Part shown: positions 9,357 to 17,723 of the stretch, piece after piece
How the letters are laid out: each line of letters opens with the position of its first letter
How positions within the stretch are numbered: the stretch's first letter is position 1
Origin: Hymenobacter piscis
GTDB taxonomy: Bacteria > Bacteroidota > Bacteroidia > Cytophagales > Hymenobacteraceae
Assembly (NCBI RefSeq): GCF_018760735.1
Contig: NZ_JAHHZN010000001.1
Location: 62,001 to 126,000 of the forward strand
Direction of reading: 5' to 3'
DNA: 64,000 nt
Position numbers and translations under genes: made by a program
Notes under the pieces: generated by a model
The model's database searches: none
What the model was told of the DNA's origin: nothing
The model's input: the letters and a program-made list of their open reading frames with translations, nothing else

Positions 9357-10091
9357 CTAGCCGTGGGGGCTTTCCTGGGCGGCGAAGTAGGCGTGGTCGC
9401 GCAGGATGGTGCGGATGAAGGGCTCGTCGCGCAGGTCGGTGCGGATGTCGGTGACGGCTTTCACTTTCATGGCCAGCTCGTTGAGCAACAGGTAATCGTC
9501 CTGTTTGGCGGCCTGCTGGAAGAGGCGGCGGATCAGGGCCGCGTCGTGGTCGGAGAGGTGGCGGGCCTGCGGAAAAACCGGCTGGTAGCCGGCCGGCACC
9601 TGCACGTTGGCCGTGAGTGCCTGCACGCCGGGGCCGCGGGGTTGCAGGCTCACCACGGCAGTACCGGCGGCCAAATCGCCGAGGCGCTGGCCCCGGCCGT
9701 TGAAGAGCGTGGCCACCAGCGCCACCGAGCCCAGCGTAAGCCCGATTTCGAGGAGCCCGATCAGCCAGCGCAGCAGGTAGTCGCCGGGGCCGGGCCGGGT
9801 GCCGTCGAGGCGGGTGACTTTGATTTTGCGCACCTGCTTGCCCAGGCTCTGGCCATTAAAGAAGATTTCGCACACGGGATGGTAAACCAGCAGCGGCCCG
9901 GTTACCAGCAGGTACTGAAGCACGCTCTGGCTGACAAGGCCGCTGGCTTTTTCAATAACAAAGGTTATTCCGATGGCCCAGAGCGCCATGACCAGCAAAT
10001 CGAGCAGCTGGGCCAGCACCCGGTCGCCCACGCTGGCGGCCTCGTATTCCAGCACCACGTTCTGGGTGGTCTGCACGCGAATCGTACTCAT
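9357..10091 (-). CDS. RDD family membrane protein
   Basis: 244 residues. The N-terminal half has the RDD pattern: an R-D pair in SVGDRVLAQLLDLLVMAL (residues ~21-38), hydrophobic helices, and GQSLGKQVRKIKVTRLDG around residue 125, which is the conserved cytoplasmic loop. The C-terminal ~100 residues are hydrophilic and helical, rich in charged residues. It is divergent from the SpoIIM-like gene, and the RDD / SpoIIM / DUF4129 / DUF4350 / MoxR / DUF58 neighbourhood is recurrent in Bacteroidota, suggesting a shared envelope function. Some RDD proteins have been linked to ion transport; nothing here identifies a substrate. The 117-base divergent gap holds TATATTTA at 10136, a weak -7-like box for the plus strand. 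Confidence 0.88.
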   Translation of the reverse strand: MSTIRVQTTQNVVLEYEAASVGDRVLAQLLDLLVMALWAIGITFVIEKASGLVSQSVLQYLLVTGPLLVYHPVCEIFFNGQSLGKQVRKIKVTRLDGTRPGPGDYLLRWLIGLLEIGLTLGSVALVATLFNGRGQRLGDLAAGTAVVSLQPRGPGVQALTANVQVPAGYQPVFPQARHLSDHDAALIRRLFQQAAKQDDYLLLNELAMKVKAVTDIRTDLRDEPFIRTILRDHAYFAAQESPHG

Positions 10092-10208
10092 AAAGAACCT
10101 GAAAAAAGGGCCGGGTGCGGCCCACGGGAAACCTGTATATTTAGCCCGGCGAGCCGGATTATTCGTCCTATATTATCCGGCCGAACGATAGGATAGGCAG
10201 TGTCAGCT

Positions 10209-11159
10209 ATGCGCGAAACAGTATTTTTACGCCTCAACGAAGCCCGGTGGCAGCACTACGAGCAGCAGCCCGCCGCGGGCCCCGAGGAGCTGGCCCGGCG
10301 CTACGTGGAGCTGACCGATGACTTATCCTACGCCCGGACCTTCTACCCGGACTCGGCCACCACGGCTTATTTGAACGGCCTGACGGGCAAGCTACACCAG
10401 GCCCTCTACAAAAACAAAACCCAGCCCCCCGGCCGCTTCCTGGACTTCTGGCTGCGCGAGTTGCCCCTGCTGGTAGCCCGGCACCACCGCCCGCTGCTGG
10501 CTTCGCTGGTGTTTTTCCTGGTGTGCGTGGGCATCGGGGCCCTCTCGGCCGCCTACGACGACGCCTTTGTGCGCGTGGTAATGGGCGACGAGTACGTGAA
10601 CCAGACCCTGGCCAACATCCAGAAGGGCGACCCGATGGCCGTGTATAAGGGGAAGGAGGAGAGCGAGATGTTTCTGCGCATCACGTTCAACAACGTGAAA
10701 GTGTCGCTCTATGCCTTTGCCGGCGGCATCACGGGCGGGCTGGTTACGCTGTTCATGCTGTTTCGCAACGGCGTGATGCTGGGCGCTTTTCAGTGGTTTT
10801 TCTACCAGAAAGGCGTGCTGCTGCCCTCCGTGCTCACCATCTGGATTCACGGCACCCTCGAAATTTCGGCCATTGTGCTGGCTGGCGGGGCCGGCTGGGT
10901 GATGGCCCGGAGCCTGCTCTTTCCCGGCACCTACTCCCGCCGCGACTCCCTGCGCCACGGCGCCCGGGCCGGGATGAAGCTGGTGTTGGGGCTGGTGCCG
11001 GTGTTCGTGGTAGCGGGCTTCCTGGAGGGCTTCGTGACCCGCCACACCGAAATGCCCCCGGCGGCCAGCCTGAGCATCATCGGTCTGTCGGCCGCTTTTA
11101 TTCTGGGCTACTTTGTAGCCTACCCCTGGTGGCTTTCTAGAAAAGCTGTTAGCTGTTAG
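10209..11159 (+). CDS. Stage II sporulation protein M (SpoIIM)-like membrane protein
   Basis: 316 residues from the ATG at 10209 (MRETVFLRLNEARW, the usual opening of this family in Bacteroidota); a GTG three codons upstream is less likely. The N-terminal ~90 residues are soluble and helical; from about residue 95 there are several transmembrane helices with the SpoIIM/DUF95 pattern, including FNNVKVSLYAFAGG and the WIHGTLEI motif near 215. In non-sporulating bacteria the role is unknown. The last residues, K-A-V-S-C and the stop codon, are encoded by the word-repeat element at 11144, so the original C-terminus may have been replaced. First gene of the plus-strand envelope cluster. Confidence 0.88.
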   Translation: MRETVFLRLNEARWQHYEQQPAAGPEELARRYVELTDDLSYARTFYPDSATTAYLNGLTGKLHQALYKNKTQPPGRFLDFWLRELPLLVARHHRPLLASLVFFLVCVGIGALSAAYDDAFVRVVMGDEYVNQTLANIQKGDPMAVYKGKEESEMFLRITFNNVKVSLYAFAGGITGGLVTLFMLFRNGVMLGAFQWFFYQKGVLLPSVLTIWIHGTLEISAIVLAGGAGWVMARSLLFPGTYSRRDSLRHGARAGMKLVLGLVPVFVVAGFLEGFVTRHTEMPPAASLSIIGLSAAFILGYFVAYPWWLSRKAVSC

Positions 11160-11311
11160 CTGAAGGAACGAAAATCGTTGACTGTCATACCTATCAAATC
11201 AAAAAAAGCCGACCATTCCATCTCCGCACCTCCTACCGAACAAAAAATTCTGACGGCCAACAGTCAACAGCGAACAGCCATCAGCTAACTGTTAACAGCC
11301 AACATAACCAC
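11144..11311. repeat. Word-repeat element spanning the 3' end of the SpoIIM-like gene
   Basis: AGCTGTTAGCTGTTAGCTG at 11144-11162 contains the stop codon (11157-11159). The opposite-sense arm, with CAACAGTCAACAGCGAACAGCC and CAGCTAACTGTTAACAGCC words, runs from ~11256 to just before the ATG at 11312. The middle ~95 bases are ordinary, AT-richer sequence. Confidence 0.65.
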
Positions 11312-12331
11312 ATGCGTCACCTTGCTTTTAACCGCCCCACCGATTTCCTGCGCCGCCGGGATTTCAGCCAGAAGATGGAGGCGACCTTTGATTTTATCCG
11401 GGCCCACGCCACGCCCCTGCTGCGGGTGATGGTGGTGCTGGTGCTCCCGCTGGCCCTGCTCACCGGTATCGGCAGCGGCCTGATGCAAAGCCAGCTGTTC
11501 GCCTCCTTCGGAACCATGGCCCGGCAGGCGCGCGCCGGCATGCCCGCCGGCGTGCTGCCCGAAGTGTTCACCTCCGCCGGCCTCTGGATTACGATGCTCT
11601 CGGGCCTGCTGCTCTTTGCCGTGCTGCACCTGGTAATGTATGGCTACGTGGTGCTACAGGCCGACCGTACCACCGATGATCCGGTAACGCCCGGCCAGGT
11701 GTGGGAGGTGGTGAAAGCCCGGTTTCTGGGTATGGTGGGCTCCTTTATCGGGCTAGGCCTACTGATCATCCTGGCCACGGCCGCCGTTGGCGGCGTATTG
11801 GTCATGGCGGGAGCAATATTAAAGTCGCCCTGGATTATTTTCCCGCTCATTCTGCTCCTGTACGTGTTCATGTTTTACGTGACGGTGACCCTGAGCCTGT
11901 ACTTCATCGTGTGGCTGCGGGAGCGGCGCGGCTTCTTCGGCAGCATCGGGCGCTGCTTCCAGCTGATCAAGGGCAAGTGGTGGTCTACTTTCGGGCTGCT
12001 GGTCATTATCACGCTCATCATGTACGTGATCATGCTGCTGGCCATTGCGGGCCTTTCGGTCGTAGGGCTGCCGTTTGCGAGTCTGATGAAGGGCGAAACG
12101 CTGGAAATGGGGCCGCTGGCCAGGGTGCTGCTCATCGTATACACGGGCCTGCAGACGCTCATCATGCTGGCCTTTTACCCGTTCATTATGATTGCCCTCA
12201 GCTTCCAGTACTTCAATCTGGTGGAGCGGCGCGACGGGGAGGGCACCCGCCTGCTGGTGGATTCCATCGGGGCGCCCGTGGTAGCGGCCGCACCCCAGGG
12301 CCTGCGCCCCGACGACGAAGGCGAGTACTAA
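11312..12331 (+). CDS. Multi-pass membrane protein of the MoxR/DUF58 cluster
   Basis: 339 residues, no named family recognised. After a soluble lead of ~35 residues there are about six hydrophobic stretches: near residues 38-55, 90-110, 145-170, 180-205, 225-255 and 275-300. A conserved-looking cytoplasmic segment, WEVVKARFLGMVGSF (~130-144), and FQLIKGKWW (~215-223) resemble the repeated helices of membrane proteins annotated as glycerophosphodiester phosphodiesterase membrane-domain or DUF975-like. No catalytic residues are evident. Its place between SpoIIM-like and DUF4129 genes is standard for the cluster. The next gene starts within ~10-40 bases, so these are very likely co-transcribed. 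Confidence 0.8.
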   Translation: MRHLAFNRPTDFLRRRDFSQKMEATFDFIRAHATPLLRVMVVLVLPLALLTGIGSGLMQSQLFASFGTMARQARAGMPAGVLPEVFTSAGLWITMLSGLLLFAVLHLVMYGYVVLQADRTTDDPVTPGQVWEVVKARFLGMVGSFIGLGLLIILATAAVGGVLVMAGAILKSPWIIFPLILLLYVFMFYVTVTLSLYFIVWLRERRGFFGSIGRCFQLIKGKWWSTFGLLVIITLIMYVIMLLAIAGLSVVGLPFASLMKGETLEMGPLARVLLIVYTGLQTLIMLAFYPFIMIALSFQYFNLVERRDGEGTRLLVDSIGAPVVAAAPQGLRPDDEGEY

Positions 12332-12339
12332 CCGACCCC

Positions 12340-13206
12340 GTGCGTGCTTTCCGACCTGACAACTCCCCCGTTTTGACCCGCTCCCGCCTGCTTTCCACCT
12401 TCGTGCCGGCTTCGGTTGCAGCCGTTATCGGGCTGCTGCTGGCGGCGCCGGCCGGGGCCGCGCCGGGGCCGCAGCTACCCCGGCCGCCCCTGCTGCCCCC
12501 CGCCGACACCACCGTTGCCCGTTCCGCTGCCCGCTTCGTGCCCCTGCCCGCCGATACGGCCGCGCCGGTCCGGCTGCGGCGGCCGGCCGCCGGCCGCCTC
12601 GCCGCCCTGGCCCGCCGGCCCGAGTTCCGGTATGTGGAGCCCGAAATCAGATCCAGCTCCGACAGCGCCTGGACGCGGTTCTGGCGGGAGCTGCTACGCT
12701 GGGTGATGGAGCTTTTTTCGGGGCCGACCTACGAGCGCAAGGGCCGCTACGTGGTGTACGCACTGTTTGCCGCCGCCTTCGGGTACGTGGTGCTGCGCCT
12801 GCTCCGCCTTGATGTCACGGGCCTGTTCGGGCGGCGCAACCGGGCGGTGCCCCTCCCCTACGAAACCCTGAGCGAAGATATTCACCGCATCGATTTTACG
12901 GAGGAGCTGGCCCGGGCCGAGCAGGCCGGCAACTACCGCCTAGCCGTGCGCCTGGGCTACCTGCTCACGCTACGCCACCTCACCGAGCGCCACCTCATCC
13001 GCTGGCAGCCCGATAAAACCAACCACGACTACCTGCGCGAGCTGGCCGGCTCGCCCTGGGCCCCCGGCTTCCAGGAGCTGACGCGCCAGTTTGAGTACGT
13101 CTGGTACGGGGAACGGCCCCTTTCGGCCACTCAGTACCCGGCCCTGCGCGAAGCCCGCCAGGAGTTTATCCGCCATCTTTCGGGTAGGCTGTCCGCGGTG
13201 AGCTGA
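12340..13206 (+). CDS. DUF4129 domain-containing membrane protein
   Basis: About 288 residues if the GTG at 12340 is used; a TTG at 12373 would give a cleaner signal-like N-terminus (MTRSRLLSTFVPASV) and cannot be excluded. Hydrophobic stretch near residues 20-36, a long Pro/Ala-rich periplasmic-type region, a second transmembrane helix (YVVYALFAAAFGYVVLRLL, near 137-155), then a cytoplasmic DUF4129 domain with the RLGYLLTLRHL, TNHDYLREL and FEYVWYGE blocks. In other bacteria DUF4129 occurs at the C-terminus of transglutaminase-like proteins or alone beside MoxR/DUF58, where it is thought to be part of an envelope assembly system. The function is not established. Confidence 0.85.
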   Translation: MRAFRPDNSPVLTRSRLLSTFVPASVAAVIGLLLAAPAGAAPGPQLPRPPLLPPADTTVARSAARFVPLPADTAAPVRLRRPAAGRLAALARRPEFRYVEPEIRSSSDSAWTRFWRELLRWVMELFSGPTYERKGRYVVYALFAAAFGYVVLRLLRLDVTGLFGRRNRAVPLPYETLSEDIHRIDFTEELARAEQAGNYRLAVRLGYLLTLRHLTERHLIRWQPDKTNHDYLRELAGSPWAPGFQELTRQFEYVWYGERPLSATQYPALREARQEFIRHLSGRLSAVS

Positions 13207-13312
13207 TGGCGGTCGGTTTTCGTTTTGCTGCTGTTTTTAACGCTGCTAAGTTACTTCCGCTTTCAGGCCACCAACGGTAGCCGCCGCGCCGCCAAAATGC
13301 CCCGTATTCAAC

Positions 13313-13355
13313 CCCGACAAAAGCTAACGGCTACCAGCTGTCAGCGAACAGCCTA
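13313..13355. repeat. AGCTAACGGCT-type word repeat before the DUF4350 gene
   Basis: Words such as AGCTAACGGCT, CAGCTGTCAGC and GAACAGCC sit just upstream of the ATG at 13362. They are the same word type as at 11144-11311. The 155-base gap otherwise holds no recognised gene. Confidence 0.45.
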
Positions 13356-13361
13356 AATTCC

Positions 13362-14681
13362 ATGACGCGTTTTCGTGCTTTTCTGCTGGCTCTGGTGGTC
13401 CTGTTCGGGGCTTTTGTGGCGGTGGAGTATTTCCGGCCCCAGCCCACCAACTGGCAGCCCACCTTCATCAACCGCGACAAAATACCCTACGGCACCTACG
13501 TGCTTTTCGACCAGCTGCCAGCCCTGTTTCCCGGCCAGCCCATCCGCACCGTACGCCTGCCCATTGCCAGCCAGCTGCTGCCCGGCCTGAGCGTGGATGC
13601 CACCCTGGATGCGGCTGAGGAGTTTTCCGCCGCCGAGCTGACACCTGACAGTACCGCCCAACCGTTGCGCCTGCCCGCCCTGCGCCCCGATGCGGGCACC
13701 TACCTGTTCATCAACGACTATTTCAACTGCTCCCGCCTCGACCGCGACGCCCTGCTACGCTACCTGAGCCAAGGCAACGCGGCCTGCGTAGCCGCCGAGC
13801 ACATCACCGATGTCCTGCTGGATTCTCTGCATCTGGATGTGCGCCCGGCCCTGGAACTCGACAGCCTCCTGACCCTGCGCCGGGCCTGGCGCGGCCCCGT
13901 CAGCCGCCGGACCACCCGGGTAACGCTGGTGAACCCGCCGGTGGGGGCGCCGCGGACTTACCGTTTGCCGGCCACCGAGGTGCCGGCGTATTTCGTGGCC
14001 CGCCGGGGTAGCCGGGCCACGGTGCTGGCCCGGGATGCCCGCCGCCGTGCCGTGCTGGTGCGGGTACCGGTGGGCCGGGGCAGCCTGCTGCTGTGTACCA
14101 CGCCGGCCGCGTTCAGCAACCTGCTGCTGCTGCGGCCCGCCACGGCTGGTTTCGCCTTCGCGGCGCTATCAGGGCTGCCCGCAGACCGGCCGGTGTTCTG
14201 GGACGAGTACCAGAAGCAGGGGCCGCTGGGCGAGCAGTCGTTGCTGCGGGTGCTGGAGCAGCACGTGGCCCTGTGCTGGGCGCTGGCGGCGTCCCTGGTG
14301 GGCATGGTGCTGTTCGTGCTATTTGAGGCCCGGCGGCGGCAGCGCATCATTCCCATCATCAAGCCTTTGCCCAATACCACCCTGCTGTTCACGCGCACCG
14401 TGGCCGGCCTCTACCGCCAGGGCAGCAACCACGCGCTCATTGCGGAAAAGAAAATCGGGCTGTTCCAGGAATTCCTGCGCACCCGCTACCAGGAGCCCGG
14501 CCTCGACCTGACCGATGTCGCTACCCGGGAACGGCTGGCCCAGAAGTCGGGCGTGGCCCGGCCGGCAGTGGATGAGTTGGTGCGACGCATCAACCGCACC
14601 CTCACCGCATCCCAGGTTTCGGACGCCGATTTAGTGGCGCTGAACCAAGCCATTAATCAGTTCCGGCAGACGGCTGGTTAA
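13362..14681 (+). CDS. DUF4350 domain-containing protein
   Basis: 439 residues. An N-terminal transmembrane helix (FLLALVVLFGAFVAVEYF) is followed by a periplasmic DUF4350 domain of ~260 residues with NRDKIPYGTYVLFDQLP near residue 37 and GRGSLLLCTTPAAFSN near 240. A second helix (CWALAASLVGMVLFVLFEARR, near 305-325) returns the chain to the cytoplasm, where ~110 residues include KPLPNTTLLFTRTVAGLYRQG. DUF4350 is a GATase-like fold placed in the MoxR/DUF58 cluster in many phyla; no enzyme activity is known. The gene follows DUF4129 by 155 bases and precedes the MoxR ATPase. Confidence 0.85.
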   Translation: MTRFRAFLLALVVLFGAFVAVEYFRPQPTNWQPTFINRDKIPYGTYVLFDQLPALFPGQPIRTVRLPIASQLLPGLSVDATLDAAEEFSAAELTPDSTAQPLRLPALRPDAGTYLFINDYFNCSRLDRDALLRYLSQGNAACVAAEHITDVLLDSLHLDVRPALELDSLLTLRRAWRGPVSRRTTRVTLVNPPVGAPRTYRLPATEVPAYFVARRGSRATVLARDARRRAVLVRVPVGRGSLLLCTTPAAFSNLLLLRPATAGFAFAALSGLPADRPVFWDEYQKQGPLGEQSLLRVLEQHVALCWALAASLVGMVLFVLFEARRRQRIIPIIKPLPNTTLLFTRTVAGLYRQGSNHALIAEKKIGLFQEFLRTRYQEPGLDLTDVATRERLAQKSGVARPAVDELVRRINRTLTASQVSDADLVALNQAINQFRQTAG

Positions 14682-14830
14682 AATTGCACTATCTGCCCAA
14701 ATTGACTTTTTCTTCTTTATAACTATTCCAACAAACATCAATAAAGCTAGTAGAAAACAATATTCAGCAAACATTTTAATTACCAGATGTAACTATTCTG
14801 ACCACACCACTTTTACAACTCGAACTCAAG
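14682..14830. other. AT-rich leader of the MoxR gene
   Basis: These 149 bases are strikingly AT-rich compared with the flanking coding sequence. TTGAC at 14702 is followed by an A/T-rich stretch with TTATAACTATT, and there are no word repeats. It probably holds a promoter or leader for moxR, but no TAnnTTTG box is present. Confidence 0.3.
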
Positions 14831-15886
<1,056 letters not shown>

Positions 15887-15894
15887 GCGTAAAA

Positions 15895-16083
15895 TGGCAA
15901 AGACTGTTACTCCTCTCCTCAGCTGAGGAGGGGACGTCGCCGCTTCGCGGCGGCTGGGGTGGTTGACTCGTTGCTGATATTGTTTGGCGGAACGGTCTAT
16001 GTTGTATCGTCCGGCCGTCATCAACCACCCCTAGCCCCTCCTTTCCAAGGAAGGGAACTAGCTTCTAGCTCTAGTTTCTAATC
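15895..16083. repeat. Inverted element between moxR and the DUF58 gene
   Basis: GGCTGGGGTGGTTGA at 15952-15966 pairs with TCAACCACCCCTAGCC at 16021-16036 with one extra base. The left half also carries TCCTCAGCTGAGGA (a palindrome) and a CGCCGC-TTCG-CGGCG mini-hairpin. After the right arm an AACTAGCTTCTAGCTCTAG word tail leads to the DUF58 ATG. The form is similar to the nested element at 17437. Confidence 0.7.
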
Positions 16084-17436
16084 ATGGCCATTTTGCGCAG
16101 CTTCTTTCTGACCCGACGCTTTTTCTTAGCTATGGTCCTGCTCATTACCGGGCTGGTGGTGGCGTTTTTTCTACCGGGCTGGCTAGTGCCTCTGCAACTG
16201 GGGCTGGGACTGCTGGGGCTGCTCACGGCCCTGGATGCGGGGTTGCTCTACGCCACCGGCGGCGGCGTATTCGGGCGACGAGTGCTGGGCGATAAGCTGG
16301 CCAACGGCTCCGAAAACGAGGTGGCCATTTACCTGGAAAATCACTTCCGCTTCCCGGTGCGCACGGAAACCATCGACGAGGTGCCCCACCAATTTCAGCG
16401 CCGCGACGTGCTGTTCCGGGCCCTGGTGCCCCCCGGCGAAACCCGCGTAATTCAGTACCAGCTGCGGCCCACGCGGCGGGGCGAGTACGAGTTCGGGGCC
16501 CTGAACGTGTACGCGGCCTCGCCCCTGGGTTTGGTGCGGCGGCGGTTCCGGTTCGATGAAAACCGCGTGGTGCCGGTGTACCCGTCCTTTTTGCAGATGC
16601 GCCAGTACGAGTTGCTGGCCATCAGCAACCGCCTCACGGAGGTGGGCATCAAGCGCATCCGGCGGGTGGGCCAGAGCATGGAGTTCGAGCAAATCCGGCC
16701 CTACGTGCCCGGCGACGACCCGCGCCGCATCAACTGGGCCGCCACTGCCCGCCGTGCCACCACCCCCGAAGCGGCCGATGCGCTGGTGGTCAACCACTAC
16801 CAAGACGAGCGCGCCCAGCAGGTGTACTGCCTCATTGATAAGGGCCGGGTGATGCGCATGCCGTTCGAGGGCCTGAGCCTGCTCGATTACGCCATCAACG
16901 CCACGCTGGTCGTCAGCAACATTGCCCTGCTCAAGCACGACAAGGCCGGTCTGCTCACGTTTTCGCACCAGCCCGGCACCCTCGTGCCCGCCGACCGGCG
17001 CAGCGGCCAGTTGCGCAAGCTGCTGGAGGTGCTCTACCGGCAGAAAACCAAGTACCTGGAAACTGATTACGAGCGGCTCTACGTCACGGTACGCCACCAG
17101 ATCCGGCAGCGCAGCCTCCTGATTCTGTTCACCAACTTCGAGACGCTCTACGGCATGCAGCGCCAGCTGCCCTACCTGCGCCGCCTCGCCAAGGACCACC
17201 TGCTGCTGGTGGTATTCTTCGAAAACACGGAGCTCGACGCCTACCTGCAGCCCCCCGCCGCCACCGCCCAGGACGTGTACAACCAAACCGTCGCCGAGAA
17301 ATTCGCCCAAGAAAAGCGTCAGATTGTGCGCGAACTGAGCCGCTACGGCATCCACGCCCTGCTCACCGCCCCCCAGAACCTGACGGTCAACACCATCAAC
17401 AAATACCTGGAGTTCAAGGCCCGGGGACTGATTTGA
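16084..17436 (+). CDS. DUF58 domain-containing protein
   Basis: 450 residues. Two N-terminal transmembrane helices (near residues 13-34 and 40-60), a beta-rich region, then the DUF58 core with the signature EFEQIRPYVPGDDPRRINWAA near residue 200, which is followed by a von Willebrand A-like fold (VYCLIDKGRVM, LLILFTNFETL). The usual VWA metal site DxSxS is altered: the sequence reads D-K-G-R at the equivalent place. Pairs with the MoxR ATPase upstream. Last gene of the plus-strand cluster; its stop codon is the first part of the long inverted element at 17437. Confidence 0.9.
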   Translation: MAILRSFFLTRRFFLAMVLLITGLVVAFFLPGWLVPLQLGLGLLGLLTALDAGLLYATGGGVFGRRVLGDKLANGSENEVAIYLENHFRFPVRTETIDEVPHQFQRRDVLFRALVPPGETRVIQYQLRPTRRGEYEFGALNVYAASPLGLVRRRFRFDENRVVPVYPSFLQMRQYELLAISNRLTEVGIKRIRRVGQSMEFEQIRPYVPGDDPRRINWAATARRATTPEAADALVVNHYQDERAQQVYCLIDKGRVMRMPFEGLSLLDYAINATLVVSNIALLKHDKAGLLTFSHQPGTLVPADRRSGQLRKLLEVLYRQKTKYLETDYERLYVTVRHQIRQRSLLILFTNFETLYGMQRQLPYLRRLAKDHLLLVVFFENTELDAYLQPPAATAQDVYNQTVAEKFAQEKRQIVRELSRYGIHALLTAPQNLTVNTINKYLEFKARGLI

Positions 17437-17668
17437 GTTGCCAGTTGTCAGTTGTTGGTTGTCAGGGAAAAAGAACCGTCATCCTGAGCATTCCGCGCAT
17501 CAAGCGGCGACGAAGGATCTTATCACGTTGAACCGACCGTACTAACGATTCGTGCCGACGTGACAAGATCCTTCGTCGCCGCTTGATGCGCGGAATGCTC
17601 AGGATGACAGTTCTGTTTCTCTGGCAACTGACAACTAACAACTAACAACTAACAACCGACAACTGAAC
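17437..17668. repeat. Nested inverted-repeat element (51-bp arms inside word arms)
   Basis: Inner arms 17478-17528 and 17558-17608 are reverse complements with one mismatch in 51; the outer 44 of each (17478-17521 / 17565-17608) are perfect. They begin with GTCATCCTGAGC and contain CGAAGGATCTT. Outside them lie opposite-sense word arms, GTTGCCAGTTGTCAGTTG (17437 on) and CTGGCAACTGACAACTAACA (17620 on). It starts directly after the DUF58 stop. Confidence 0.9.
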
Positions 17669-17723
17669 CCTGGCCCGACCCTTGCTACCTTCGCGGCTTC
17701 ACCCTGCTGCGTTGAAGTTGCCT

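Noticed and set aside
13210..13284. Short frame (about 24 codons) after the DUF4129 gene
   Set aside because: Too short, no start context, no neighbours of that kind.
17437..17668. CRISPR-like array
   Set aside because: The arms are inverted, not direct repeats with spacers; no cas genes are near.
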